Of a stretch of DNA of 64,000 nt, positions 1 through 9,391 are shown in pieces. Position 1 is the first letter of the stretch. Every line of letters starts with the position of its first letter. A model generated the notes under the pieces. That model was given only the letters and a program-made list of their open reading frames with translations, made no database searches and was not told the DNA's origin. The position numbers and the translations under genes are program-made. Source of the stretch: Pomphorhynchus laevis (Eukaryota; Acanthocephala; Palaeacanthocephala; Echinorhynchida; Pomphorhynchidae); NCBI GenBank assembly GCA_012934845.2, contig WNNJ02001307.1, positions 62,001 through 126,000 of the forward strand, in the 5' to 3' direction.

Positions 1-372
1 CCCCAAAGTACTCGTTAAATTCTTTTAAAATGTCGTGGCTCGTGAAAGATACTCTTAGAGAGTTATCAAGTACTTTAACCGAGTTAAATATAATGCGATT
101 GTTACGTTTCATTGCAAATTCCCAAAGAAATGTCTTGAAAAGGCAATGCTTTTCTATCGGTTTGATTGCCGTGATTATCGCGAGATTTACTAATTTAGGT
201 ACTGGAGGGAGTAACCCCTCTTCATTTTGAGAATCACAAACGTTACTTACTTTGTTTTGCTTGTTAAAAGATGAAACTGTACCTGAAAATGTTGAATTCC
301 CTTCGAAATTGGAGGAATTTTGCATCGTTTTAGTGGAATTGTTTGAAAGCTCCGACACGTTTTGCTCCGTAC
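1..372 (-). pseudogene. LINE family A ORF1 fragment (copy A0), cut by window edge
   Basis: Read on the minus strand from about 357 downwards, this encodes the N-terminal part of the same gag-like ORF1 found in copies A1 (8702-7644) and A2 (16000-17265). Shared blocks are LLPPVPKLVNL, corresponding to LPPVPKVVNL in A2, and RIIFNSVKVLD, corresponding to RILFNSIKYLD in A2. The position of the start codon reads GTG TCG GAG where A1 has ATG TCG GAG, so the start is lost. The rest of the ORF lies outside the window. It is a relic next to the Gypsy tandem and has no sign of function. Confidence 0.7.
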
Positions 373-449
373 AAATTTACTATTTTCTAATACAACCATT
401 GTATTAGAACATATTTGTATACGATGGGTTCAAATGGGTTCATATTAGA
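373..449. repeat. Chimeric junction containing a short LTR fragment
   Basis: Positions 380-401 repeat the internal LTR sequence found at 719-740 and again at 9448-9469. The next bases contain AGAACCCATTTGTATACG-like gag sequence twice in slightly different form. This looks like a rearranged junction between a truncated Gypsy copy and the LINE A0 relic. Confidence 0.45.
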
Positions 450-563
450 ACCCATTTGTATACGTTCAATTAGTTCCTGCATGGCAGCAATTTTCTTTTG
501 TTGATCATTTAATAATAACTGGAGTTCTCCCTTACTAGGAGTTATCTCACTCTCGTCGCCACT
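450..563 (-). pseudogene. Second, truncated copy of the Gypsy gag 5' end
   Basis: This segment is a near-identical copy of 4739-4852. With the adjacent LTR end it encodes the same N-terminal gag peptide, starting MLGNTTSGDESEITPSKGE, then breaks off after ERIQMGS. It lies directly beyond the 3' LTR of the main element. The order is therefore LTR-gag...pol-LTR-gag(truncated), as expected for two tandem copies sharing an LTR or for an LTR-LTR recombination product. Confidence 0.75.
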
Positions 564-805
564 TGTAGTATTTCCTAACATTTAAAGTGTCTAAACGACA
601 AATATTAAATAGTCACTTTTTACTGAAAAAACAACAACGCAATAAAAACTTCACAGCATATATATAATCACTGTCGGTACAATATCAAAAGATCTCTGAA
701 TGAGTAGGCATGCTCATTCTATTTTCTAATACAACCATTGTTTAGTGTGTGCATTGCTGCTTACATTATCAGGATCAATGAGTGTACCGCTACTCATACA
801 TTACA
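564..805 (-). repeat. Ty3/Gypsy LTR (3' LTR of main element), 242 bp
   Basis: Bounded by TG...CA on the minus strand, it matches the three separated pieces of the 5' LTR (4853-4877, 8747-8821, 9392-9533), whose lengths also add up to 242 bp. Only about two base differences were seen (near 616 and 799), which suggests a fairly recent insertion. On the minus strand a purine run (GGTAAAGAAGAAT) precedes it as a candidate polypurine tract. TGGCGACGAG (552-561), two bases beyond the LTR, is a candidate tRNA primer-binding site. The left boundary is inferred from TG/CA and this site, because the tandem gag copy hides it. Confidence 0.65.
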
Positions 806-824
806 ATTCTTCTTTACCAGGAAA

Positions 825-1417
825 GGACTTCACCTTTGTGGACGTTTTCGAATTCGACTGCTGCGTCGAACGAGCGCTGGTTGGACAACAAACCGAGATT
901 CGTTATTGGTTGTCTCTTCAAACCCATTTTTGTCTCGTTGTGGAGATTTTTATGTGGATTTCTCTTGAGTATTTTCAGTCAATGACTGTGACCTACTGGT
1001 ATCTCCTGTTTGGCTAATGATATTCGATCTTCTGCTCAAATCCGTACGATTCTCGTCTTGTTGTAAGTTGGCATCCAATGCACTATATTCCCATTCAGGT
1101 AATACATCTACATCATTTCGATCACCTTGAGCTAATTCAGTACACCTGTCAATCCGCTTTCTTAGTTGATCAACATGTGTTCGTACCCTTCTACCGTCTC
1201 GAGTTCGTATTTCATATAAGTTCGCACTCGTTCTTTTGATAACATCATCTGCTTCCCATCGTTGGCCTCGATCTCGACAATACCAGACTAAATTCTGTGC
1301 AACAAATGATCTTGGCCGACTTTTTTGATCGTGATAATATTTCTGACGCTCTTTAGTATGATGAGCAACTGTATGTTGATTTGGTTTTATCCTGTCCCAC
1401 AGAGTAGGTAATCTTCT
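825..1417 (-). pseudogene. Gypsy integrase C-terminal tail
   Basis: After a frameshift near 1418, the minus strand remains readable as the downstream part of pol. It gives TLWDRIKPNQHTVAHHTKER, then a chromo/GPY-like stretch with GQRWEADDVIKR, NLYEIRTRDGR and VRTHVDQLRKR, and an Arg-rich end RRSSRIRKRPQR. Such basic ends are usual in Gypsy polyproteins. At least one stop or frameshift interrupts it, and it ends just before the polypurine tract and 3' LTR. Confidence 0.6.
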
Positions 1418-2734
1418 TCATTGAAAAGCCATAGAGGGCGATATGCCTGTGGTTGAATGTGGTGTATTACGATATGAAATTAGAAATTGTTGTAATCTCA
1501 AATTAAGTTCTCCTTGGTGTTTCAATACTCGTTGTTTGAATACTCGTACAAAACGTTCAGCTAGCCCATTCGATTTGGGGTGGTATGGAGCTGTTCGTAT
1601 ATGATTAATGCCGTTGTTTTTCAAGAATTGCCTTAACGCATCTGAGGAGAAAGGAGGGTCATTATCTGACACGACTACTCCTGGAACACCCCATCTCGCA
1701 AATAATGTTCGTAACTTATTTATAACTATTGTGGCGGTAATCGTTGTGACAGGAATTACTTCCGGCCATTTTGTTAGAGCACATTGCACAATTAAATAAT
1801 ATTTGCCGTTATGAGGTCCCGCAAAATCCATATGAATTCGCTCCCATTCTTTGTCTGGAATCGACCAGGGTTGCAGTGGTACGTTCGGTTCACTATGTCT
1901 GACACCCTGACATTCCTCGCACCTAGCTATCCACTTCTCAATGTCTGAAGTGATTCCCGGCCACCACACATAAAATCTAACTAAACTTTTCATCAAAACT
2001 ATTCCCAGGTGTCCTTGGTGAAGCATCCTCATGACCTGTGTTCTTAAATTAATAGGAACTATAATTCTACCCGCCATCAACAAAATTCCTGCTTCCACTT
2101 CGATCATATGACGCTGTGCAAAGTAAGGTTTGATGTTCGACTCGATGACTAGAGGCCATTGTGTATTCACGTTTCTCCGAACCAGCTTCAGAATACAATC
2201 TTTATCTATATCGTCTTTTAATCTCTCAGAAGACATATCCGTTACATCCATTGTTTCGGATTGAATCAGGTTGATGAAACTTTCCTCTTCACTGTTATCC
2301 CCTGCCTCCTTATCTATTTTCCTAGCGCTTGGTAGACGAGAAAGTGCATCCGCTATGTAGTTATCATTAATCGTTACATACTCGAGATCATAGTCATATT
2401 GATTTAATATAGTAACATATCTCACTAAACGATGATTTATAACTTTCTGCAGATCTCTGTGTTCTCCCATTATATATTTTAACGGTTTGTGATCCGACTG
2501 TAATGTGAATTTTCGACCTGCTAAGTAATGATTAAATTGCTGTACAGCAAATACCAAGGCCAACGCTTCACGGTCTATTTGGGCATAACGTTGTTCGCTG
2601 GAACTTAACAGTCGTGAGGCATATGCGATCGGAAAAAACTCTTTGCTCTTATTTTGCATTAGTACAGCGCCCAGACCAACCTCACATGCGTTACACATCA
2701 GTTTTAATGGAGATTTTTCGTCTACATTCTTCAA
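1418..2734 (-). CDS. pol: Gypsy pol segment: RNase H plus integrase (438 aa, part of a broken polyprotein)
   Basis: Residues 1-110 are RNase H-like (GLGAVLMQ, then REALALVFAV, then LQSDHKPLKY). The first catalytic Asp of the usual CDAS motif reads Asn (CNACEVGLG). After a linker comes the integrase HHCC zinc finger (HQGHLG ... CEECQ, about residues 235-275). The DDE core follows: MDFAGP, then VVVSDNDPPF, then APYHPKSNGLAERF, with all three acidic positions present. The frame closes at MAFQ, where an intact element would continue into the C-terminal tail (825-1417). The initiating Met is arbitrary because this is an internal part of pol. Confidence 0.85.
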   Translation of the reverse strand: MKNVDEKSPLKLMCNACEVGLGAVLMQNKSKEFFPIAYASRLLSSSEQRYAQIDREALALVFAVQQFNHYLAGRKFTLQSDHKPLKYIMGEHRDLQKVINHRLVRYVTILNQYDYDLEYVTINDNYIADALSRLPSARKIDKEAGDNSEEESFINLIQSETMDVTDMSSERLKDDIDKDCILKLVRRNVNTQWPLVIESNIKPYFAQRHMIEVEAGILLMAGRIIVPINLRTQVMRMLHQGHLGIVLMKSLVRFYVWWPGITSDIEKWIARCEECQGVRHSEPNVPLQPWSIPDKEWERIHMDFAGPHNGKYYLIVQCALTKWPEVIPVTTITATIVINKLRTLFARWGVPGVVVSDNDPPFSSDALRQFLKNNGINHIRTAPYHPKSNGLAERFVRVFKQRVLKHQGELNLRLQQFLISYRNTPHSTTGISPSMAFQ

Positions 2735-3480
2735 AATTTTTGTGCTTCATAGCAATTTCTTTACCTGTATCCATTCATTGTGATGTTCACCAGTCCATTC
2801 CCATTTAACTTTCTTACTGGTTAATTCATACAATCTCTTGCATTTCCATCGCATGTTTGGTACAAATTTGTCTAGAAAATTTACTGTTCCCAAAAACGCT
2901 CAAACTTGACCTTTATTTTTAGGTGATGGCATTTCTTGTATTGCACGATTTTTTTTTCAGGATCGGCAACCACATTATCTTCGTCTAAAATATGCCTTAG
3001 AAACAATACTCTAGACTTGCCTAATACGCATTTATCTTTATTCACTCGAATATTTGCTTGATTTAACCTGTCTAGTACCTGCTTCAATATTTCGATATGA
3101 CTTTCCATATTTTCCGCTGCAATAATAATGTCATCGAGATAAACCGCCACTCCTTCATGGAATATACCTTGCCGCCGGCTATTTTTATCATTATGCTGTC
3201 GAAGGTCGGCATTTCATACATTTCCGCACTTAACACTGGATTAATTGTCACTCGAAAATCGTCACAAATACGAATATCTTTATCTGCTTTCTGTACGATG
3301 ACTAAAGGTGTTGCCCATTTGATGACGTCTTGCCCCACATCGATCGGTTCTATCACACCTTCCTTCTGCAATCTTTGAATTTCTTTTATCACAACTGGGC
3401 GAAAAGCTAACGGAATTCTTCTACAGGGTATTGCCTTTGATATCGTATTTTCGTGGACGTGTAGTTTTACCTGAAAATTC
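2735..3480 (-). pseudogene. pol: Gypsy reverse transcriptase with the palm partly deleted
   Basis: The minus strand shows the start of a Gypsy RT (IQRLQKEGVIEPID, then TPLVIVQKADKDIRICDDFR, then GGKVYS). It then jumps within a few bases to EGVAVYLDDIIIAAEN (the YLDD motif, about 3150-3110) and continues through the thumb region (LNQANIRVNKDKC). The usual block between GGKxFS and the GVAVYLDD box, which carries the first catalytic Asp and the PFG motif, is missing along with the reading frame. That is roughly 65 residues compared with a typical Gypsy RT. Downstream to 2735 it is frameshifted connection-domain sequence. Confidence 0.75.
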
Positions 3481-3686
3481 TTTATTTGACCGGATTAAGA
3501 AGTAAATAAACTTGAATGAATTTGCAAGAGCTGTCGCATACTATCACCGTGTTGATCTGTTAATGCATTTTACTGCTACCTCTGTAGGCCATTTAAGTCC
3601 AAACGCTCTTATCCAGTCCTTCCAAACAACGGTCGACTGTCCTGTTGAATAACTTCAGCCTCTAAATCCAATTTTGCTCCATCGAG

Positions 3687-3962
3687 TTATACTCGAAGGT
3701 TACAACTGCCTAGTGTTTGAATACGGTATCCTCCAAACCTTTTAACCACCGAGGATTTCTTAAGCTGTGACATCCTGTTTCGCCATATTGTCGCAGGAAG
3801 AGTTGAAATTGCCGCACCCATATCATAATCCATTACAAATGACTGGTTGTTTAACTTAACACTGATCGAAGGCCCCTCGTATGATTGTTCTTGAAATATT
3901 TCGACATCTTCTGCCTCTACTTGCAAAAATGCGATTTCGTCATCAGATAGCGCTTCCTGCAC
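3687..3962 (-). pseudogene. Gypsy retropepsin-like protease segment
   Basis: A 91-residue open stretch contains FVMDYDMGAAISTLPATIW, which matches the retropepsin active-site neighbourhood (usually D-T/S-G-A) with Met where Thr or Ser is expected. It lies between the gag zinc knuckles (about 4010) and RT, the expected place for a Gypsy protease. The sequence between 3480 and 3687 is frameshifted pol linker. Because of the Met substitution and surrounding breaks it is probably inactive. Confidence 0.6.
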
Positions 3963-4007
3963 TTCGTTTATCCTGGTTGTTTTATGCTTCTTAGCTTGAC
4001 AACATAT

Positions 4008-4870
4008 CTAAACATGACCAATTTTATTGCAGAAATAGCATCGAAATTTTTTTGCTGGACATTCAATTTGATATGCATGAAATCGGTTGCACTTATTGCA
4101 TCTGGTTGCTTTGTAATACCGTTTAGACCTATCCTTGTTCAACTCGAAAACCTTTGTTTCATTTGCTTCCGACCCTTGAATCGGCTTGATAAGTGTGGTG
4201 GCTCGACGTGTTAATTCAAACGTTCGAGCGATATTTAAGACTTCTAAGCTGGGATTCGGTAATCGGAGCGCTGCATTTCGCACCTCCGGATGATGAGTTT
4301 GTATTACTAACATATCTCTTATCCGTTCATCAATAGCCTGTTTTTCGTTCCTGATTTCACTTGAAAAAACTTACATTTGTTGGCGATTCCTCTTGCATGG
4401 GCTATCCAGTATGCATATGTCTGATCGGGTTGATACGTGCACTGAGAAAATTCGTATCCCGCAGTCAGGATATGGATGGGCTTATCGTAGTGCCTCTTCA
4501 ATACATTAATGATATCATCGTAACTGGTTGTCGTGTCCATTACTTGCGGAAGTAACTTTTTTAACAATTGATACGTCTTGCTGCCCACCGAAGATAGAAG
4601 AATTTATTTCTGTTGCGGATCATGGTTTCTGTCTTGTGCTCGCAAAAAATGTGCAAATTGATCGGAATAATCCATCCACGTTTCATCTTCCTCTTGAAAC
4701 TGGCGAAAATTTGTATAAACTGCACTACCACGGACAGAACCCATTTGTATACGTTCAATTAGTTCCTGCATGGCAGCAATTTTCTTTTGTTGATCATTTA
4801 ATAATAACTGGAGTTCTCCCTTACTAGGAGTTATCTCACTCTCGTCGCCACTTGTAGTATTTCCTAACAT
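4008..4870 (-). pseudogene. gag: Gypsy gag, frameshifted, with CCHC-type zinc knuckles
   Basis: Three open pieces in shifted frames (4870-4604, 4588-4319, 4313-4008) read as one gag: an N-terminal coiled region (LLLNDQQKKIAAMQELIER), a capsid-like body (QFQEEDETWMDYSDQFAHFL; TYQPDQTYAYWIAHARGIAN), and C-terminal CNKCNRFHAYQIEC and CYFCNKIGHV zinc knuckles. The ATG at 4870 falls inside the proposed LTR end, so either the LTR is a little shorter than I propose or translation starts in the LTR. Frameshifts near 4600 and 4316 break the protein. Confidence 0.7.
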
Positions 4871-4877
4871 TTAAAGT
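4853..4877 (-). repeat. 5' LTR piece 1 (left of the LINE A1 insertion)
   Basis: The first 25 bp of the Gypsy 5' LTR as seen on the plus strand. It continues at 8747-8821 and 9392-9533 on the far side of two insertions and is identical to 564-588. Confidence 0.75.
4866..4877. repeat. Target-site duplication of LINE A1, left copy
   Basis: AACATTTAAAGT occurs here and again at 8735-8746, exactly flanking LINE A1. The uninterrupted LTR at 577-588 has this 12-mer once, so the empty target site is visible in the same window. Confidence 0.9.
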
Positions 4878-5003
4878 AAATAAATAAATAAATAAAGACT
4901 TTCTTAACTACACAAAAAAAAGAAAAAGAAACATGCAATAAACCAGATTAGACACAACAATAGAAAGTCAGTAGCTCTTCAGTCTTCTAACTATTTTCTT
5001 CTT

Positions 5004-7463
5004 CTATGGCCTCAGGTCCAGGGGGATCTGAGCCCCCCAACCGATCCAACACGCCGCCTTCCGACTGAACCACCCGGGGTCTTTCACCCCCCGAAGAATC
5101 CAATCGGCGCGGACTATGCTGGGTAAACGAGAGACGAGGAGCTCAAGAAACCTTAGCCTTTGCTCTGGGGGACGTCCTCTTGAAAAGAAGACAAGTCCCG
5201 AGATAGCCCAGGTACCCCAAAGGCGCACCTGGGTTTTCCCTTTCAATAACAGATGCTGAGCCCGTTTCAGGGCCCACCTAGCTTTCTTCAGGATACGTTT
5301 GAGTCTATCCAGGTCAGCTTTCGCCGACCAGTTCACCGTAACAGTGAACCCCAGGTATTTTACTCGACTTGTGAAGGTGGGAAGTGGTTCAGAGGCAAAT
5401 ATGGAGGAGAGCGCAGAGAGTGCTAATCTCTTAAGTTTTTTCTTTGTAGCAGGTGTGCCATGAAAGACAACCACCTGCGATTTAGCTGAGTTTAAAATAA
5501 GATTGGATATGGGTAACTGATCTTTTAATCTTAAAAAGAAACGGCTGATGTCAGAGACTACGTCTTTACACCTGTGCCCAGTGAACAGTGCTGTGGTGTC
5601 ATCAGCGTACACCACAAGACGTTGTTCGCGTTTAAATATTTTGAATAGTTTAATAGAGGCAGCAAGATATAAGATAGGAGAAAGTGGGGATCCTTGAGGT
5701 ACACCCGTAATAGGGTAGAACTGACGCGCATCAGGGTCGTCTTCATAGTAAAATCGCTTGGTAAACAACAGGATCTCCACTCTGTTCAAAATTCTCGCAG
5801 GCAACCCGAGGGACCTGAGAGAAGAGATCACAAAAGGAATGGAGATGCGGTCAAATGCAGCAGAAAAGTCAAGGAAAACAGCCACAACTAGACGATGGCT
5901 ATTATCCCGACAAAACTGCTCCACCTCACCAACTGCTGAATGGACCGAGCGACCTTTGACGAACCCATGAAAACCTGGAGGGATCAAATTACGCCTACTT
6001 AAATGGTCGCGGATTTTACGCGCAAGCGCTTTTTCGTAAATCGACACGAGGGCATTTTGAATCGAAATGGGTCGCAGATCTTTAGGGCATGAGCAGGATT
6101 TTTTCTTAGGAATAAAAACACGCTTACTAATATTGATGCCTGCTACATCGGATGGGGAGGCTAAAAGCATTGTGACGGCCACCTCCCTTCTCTGATCAGC
6201 TGTCAAAAGCTGACAGACCCGAGAGGAAAGTGGAACGACGGATTTGGAGATGCCCGGGAGTGGACCCCAGGAGTTAAGGATATCCGTAACAGATAGATCC
6301 CTACTCCTGAAGTTACACCAAGGCGGGATTGGTTGAGGTGATAGAGTGGCTCCATAGTTGTGTAGGGCCAGTGACTCCTCTAAAACTTTATCAAGGCCTA
6401 CATTCCCTATCCAACGCAATGCTCTATCCTTCCAGCAAACAAACTTCTCCTTCTTGAAAATCTTCCAAAAGGAAGACTGAGAAGGATTAAGGCGAGCTAT
6501 ACTCGTCCTATCCCTACTCAGCTGGAACCTGTATCTAGTGCTCCAGTATTCATTCGAGAGAGCCTGTTTGGCGGAAGCAGAGAGATTAGGGAGGTTCAGT
6601 AATTTTGCTAGGACCTTGAGTTTTGTCGGAGTGGGATTGTATATACGACCTTTATAGGTAGTCGATAGAATCGCGGTAGCTTGCGAAAAGAGGTAGGTAT
6701 TAAATTTGGTCAAACTCTCATTTCCTATTAAGGGAAAGAGTTGGATAGCCGCTTGAAAGAGGGCCACTCTGATCGGATCAAAGTGAAACCTCCTTCGAAG
6801 CAACATATCTTCCTCAATCCTCCAACGAATTAGGTCATGAGAGGTGGACAATTGCTGGCGCGACTGCTCCGTGCAGAAGGGTTTTAACAACCACCTCGAG
6901 TGAAGCAGTAAAATGTCGAGGATAGAATTTGTTGATGTGCAATGAAAGGTAGGTGACGGGGGTTTGTGAATAAGATAACCGTTCCTAGCTCTGCGAAGTG
7001 CTGCATTGATCCAACGACCAGTTCTGTCGTTGAAATCTCCAAGTAACATGTCATAACCGCTGTCAATAATACTATCCAGAAGGTCACGGTTCTTGTGAAT
7101 TTCCCCTGGACGGATGTAGACATTGGCTAGACTTATGCGTTTACCGTTCTTACTGAGTGAAACTACTAAACAAGAAAGGGCTGGACATGAGTAGTTTAAT
7201 AGGAGGGAAGACCTTAAGGAGCACTTAACTAAGGTCAAGAGTCCTTGAGATGAAGAGGAGTGAGGTGGGGTTATGTACGGAGTATAGTGGGAACAAATAT
7301 GCTTTGGGATAAATCGAGTAATGTCCTGGGGGAGACGGATAGACCGCGTCTCCTGAAGGACTATAACATCTGCATCTCTACCAGATAGAAGTCTAAGGGC
7401 GGAAGCACCTCCCGAGTTCCACTGAAGGATATTCAGTGAAAAAGGCTCACGAGTACTCTGCAT
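5004..7463 (-). CDS. LINE A1 ORF2: APE endonuclease and reverse transcriptase, 819 aa, intact frame
   Basis: The predicted protein nicks target DNA and primes reverse transcription from the nick. The endonuclease covers about residues 1-225: LQWNSGG, VLQETRS, LLGDFNDRTGRW, TSHDLIRW. The RT covers about residues 445-700: DLRPISIQNALVSIYEKALA, HGFVKGRSVHSAVGEV, AVFLDFSAAFDRI (first catalytic Asp), GVPQGSPLSPILY, VVYADDTTALF (catalytic Asp pair) and VKYLGF. A basic tail ends in LDLRP. All catalytic motifs are present without a stop, which makes this the only uninterrupted RT in the window. Met at 7463 is chosen because copies A2 and A3 start with the same MQS residues. Confidence 0.92.
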   Translation of the reverse strand: MQSTREPFSLNILQWNSGGASALRLLSGRDADVIVLQETRSIRLPQDITRFIPKHICSHYTPYITPPHSSSSQGLLTLVKCSLRSSLLLNYSCPALSCLVVSLSKNGKRISLANVYIRPGEIHKNRDLLDSIIDSGYDMLLGDFNDRTGRWINAALRRARNGYLIHKPPSPTFHCTSTNSILDILLLHSRWLLKPFCTEQSRQQLSTSHDLIRWRIEEDMLLRRRFHFDPIRVALFQAAIQLFPLIGNESLTKFNTYLFSQATAILSTTYKGRIYNPTPTKLKVLAKLLNLPNLSASAKQALSNEYWSTRYRFQLSRDRTSIARLNPSQSSFWKIFKKEKFVCWKDRALRWIGNVGLDKVLEESLALHNYGATLSPQPIPPWCNFRSRDLSVTDILNSWGPLPGISKSVVPLSSRVCQLLTADQRREVAVTMLLASPSDVAGINISKRVFIPKKKSCSCPKDLRPISIQNALVSIYEKALARKIRDHLSRRNLIPPGFHGFVKGRSVHSAVGEVEQFCRDNSHRLVVAVFLDFSAAFDRISIPFVISSLRSLGLPARILNRVEILLFTKRFYYEDDPDARQFYPITGVPQGSPLSPILYLAASIKLFKIFKREQRLVVYADDTTALFTGHRCKDVVSDISRFFLRLKDQLPISNLILNSAKSQVVVFHGTPATKKKLKRLALSALSSIFASEPLPTFTSRVKYLGFTVTVNWSAKADLDRLKRILKKARWALKRAQHLLLKGKTQVRLWGTWAISGLVFFSRGRPPEQRLRFLELLVSRLPSIVRADWILRGVKDPGWFSRKAACWIGWGAQIPLDLRP

Positions 7464-7643
7464 TGTGATGGATTAGTTGGATGGGGGATTGCCTACCTAG
7501 ACAAAGCTAGGTGCAGGAAGGTTGCCCTTCCCACCACTAGCCTCCTCCAAGGAATGTACTTGCCCCTGGGCAGTATCTTCATTTCCCCTACTAGTCTTCT
7601 GTTGGATTAGCTTCCCAATCTTGAGCGGGGGAACGGCATGGGC

Positions 7644-8702
7644 TTAAGCCCCTCTTTTTTTCGACTCTGGAACCGAGGAAACAGGAAGCACAGGATTAGT
7701 CCCGATAACGGTTAGGATGGAGCGTACTAACTCCTCCATCTGCCGAAGAGCATTCGAAGTCTTTAAGTCGATAATCCGTAGAATGTCAGCGTCATCCATA
7801 CGTGGAGCTGCAGCGACCGCGAAGGACTTGGCCGGATTGGGCGGTTTCAACAAGAATAATTGTCTATATTCTTTGAATAGAGAGCATTTCCTGCTCCAAG
7901 CAGGATGGCACCCCCCGCAATTCGAGCAGGAAAGGGGGGCATCACAGCGATCCGTAGTTGTAAGAGATGGACAGCTGGTGGAGCTACAGACCCCACAGGA
8001 AAGGGTCCCACTGCAGCTGGAGGCCCAGTGTCCCCATTTGTGACACCGGCTGCAGTGGGGATAGGTCAGATCATCCCTCTCTGTGATCGTGAATTTAATA
8101 TTAAAACCCATAAAGGGATTCGACGTAGAATTAGACAGGGATTCAGCAATATTTACGGGAGCATTGCAAAAGCCAACCGGGATAGGGTTCCCGTCCTTAC
8201 CCCGGATTGACCTCAGATTGGTGACTTTGAATGTTTCCATAAAAGAACGTATATCTTCTTCTTCCATTGAGCAGGGAAGATTTGAAACTTTTAGCGATGC
8301 TAGGATAGGCTTGGATGAAATTTCACCATATTCAGCTAAATTGGCGGAGAAGTACTCCATGTAGTTTGCGGCAAGGTCATTCGAGACAAAAGATATCTTC
8401 ACCTCCGCAGGGTGTAACCTAACAGAGTTAAATAGAACCCTGTTCTGAAACTGTTTGGTGAAGGATCTCAAAAATTTGTTGTAGAGATCATGTTTTTCAG
8501 TCGGTTTCTTAACTTTAATTATTAGCAAATTCTTTAATTTAGGAATGGGGGAAGCACCTCCCCATCACCTGATACCATAGAAAAATTACTAACCTTGTTA
8601 TTTGGATCTGTAGTTAGATTTACCTTTAATTTGCCTTTTTTTGTAGGATTATCGTTGATTTTTGAATAATTTTTGCTGTTATCGTTTGATAGCTCCGACA
8701 TT
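7644..8702 (-). pseudogene. LINE A1 ORF1: gag-like protein with CCHC zinc knuckles, one frameshift
   Basis: The start codon at 8702 opens MSELSNDNSKNYSKINDNP. The frame then breaks near 8545, where one base appears to be missing (LPPF in place of the LPPIPKLKNL seen in A3). From 8528 it is open to 7644. The middle holds an RRM-like segment (LKVSNLPCSMEEEDIRSFME). The zinc knuckles follow: CSRCHKWGHWASSC, then further Cys pairs ending CSNCGGCHPAWSRKC. These knuckles are expected to bind element RNA. ORF2 follows after about 180 bp. Confidence 0.8.
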
Positions 8703-8734
8703 GTATCTGTTTAAAACTGCTCGTACGCTCGCTC

Positions 8735-8746
8735 AACATTTAAAGT
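8735..8746. repeat. Target-site duplication of LINE A1, right copy
   Basis: AACATTTAAAGT, identical to 4866-4877. It lies immediately beyond the 5' end of LINE A1 and is followed by the continuation of the Gypsy LTR. Confidence 0.9.
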
Positions 8747-8821
8747 GTCTAAACGACAAATATTAAAGAGTCACTTTTTACTGAAAAAACAACAACGCAA
8801 TAAAAACTTCACAGCATATAT
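8747..8821 (-). repeat. 5' LTR piece 2
   Basis: Matches 589-663 of the complete LTR with a single base change (AAAGAGTC against AAATAGTC). It ends at the second LINE insertion. Confidence 0.8.
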
Positions 8822-9390
8822 TATTATTATTATTATACATTCAACAACATACGAGCATTAGCTCAAATAGCTGGCTCACAATAAGTTCGTAAATAAATTA
8901 ATTAGTTTTTAAAATAAGGAAATGCAACACGAAACATTGCTTGATCCATTCGTAGTCTTCTTTTAAAAGCACTAAGTGAACTGCATCCAACGGTGTCTGC
9001 ATCAAGGTTGTTCCACAGCTCAACAATTCTTCTATCAAATTGCATCGCGCCCAATTTCTGTACTCTGTTTCTTCGAATAGTTAAAGAATGACCGCGAAGA
9101 ACATTTGAACAACGTAGTTGAACCCTACTCCGAAGAGGGTGATGAGGACGTTGGAATAAATGCCAAACAAGGCACATATCCATGTACCGACGGGTCCATG
9201 TGACGGTCTCAAGTCCTAATGATCTAAGTCTGTCTTCATAAGGCAGCGACGCCAACGTTGGTGCTAGCTTTGTTGCCCTGCGAAGTACCCTCTCTGATTT
9301 CTTATGTTCATGCACAGTACGTGGGTATACAACCGGAGCTGCATATAAAAGTCTACTCAATACATGTGCTAAAATCAGAGGCCGAAGATT
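8822..9390 (-). pseudogene. 5'-truncated LINE family B fragment inserted in the LTR
   Basis: An open 165-residue stretch (9399-8902) is the C-terminal end of a non-LTR RT (LLYAAPVVYPRTVHEHKKSE, then MDMCLVWHLFQRPHHPLRS, then RIVELWNNLDADTV). It resembles the LINE B copy at 26579-27124 (YASPACYPETTYER; DLSLVWKI). The downstream side ends in a (TAA)n tract at 8822-8836, a typical 3' tail. The intact LTR at 564-805 shows the uninterrupted site. No clear target duplication is visible in the AT-rich flanks. Confidence 0.8.
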
Positions 9391-9391
9391 A

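Larger units (their letters stand above)
4878..8734 (-). mobile_element. LINE family A, nearly full-length copy A1 (Jockey/I-like non-LTR retrotransposon)
   Basis: A 3.86-kb minus-strand insertion with a perfect 12-bp target duplication. It has a short 5' UTR (about 32 bp), ORF1 (8702-7644, one frameshift), ORF2 (7463-5004, open), a 3' UTR and a (TTTA)n tail at 4878-4896. Two ORFs, CCHC knuckles in ORF1, an APE endonuclease plus RT in ORF2 and no RNase H point to the Jockey/I group; the exact clade is not certain. Relics of the family lie at 1-372, 15960-19512, 20221-23990 and 53640-54315. Confidence 0.88.

Noticed and set aside
738-1017. Several overlapping plus-strand ORFs (up to 90 aa)
   Set aside because: They are antisense to the Gypsy pol tail and 3' LTR and show no motif.
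3984-4214. Plus-strand 76-aa ORF with Cys residues
   Set aside because: It is the antisense shadow of the gag zinc-knuckle region.
7717-8364. Plus-strand ORFs of 93-108 aa
   Set aside because: Antisense to the LINE A1 ORF1, which has clear zinc knuckles in its own frame.
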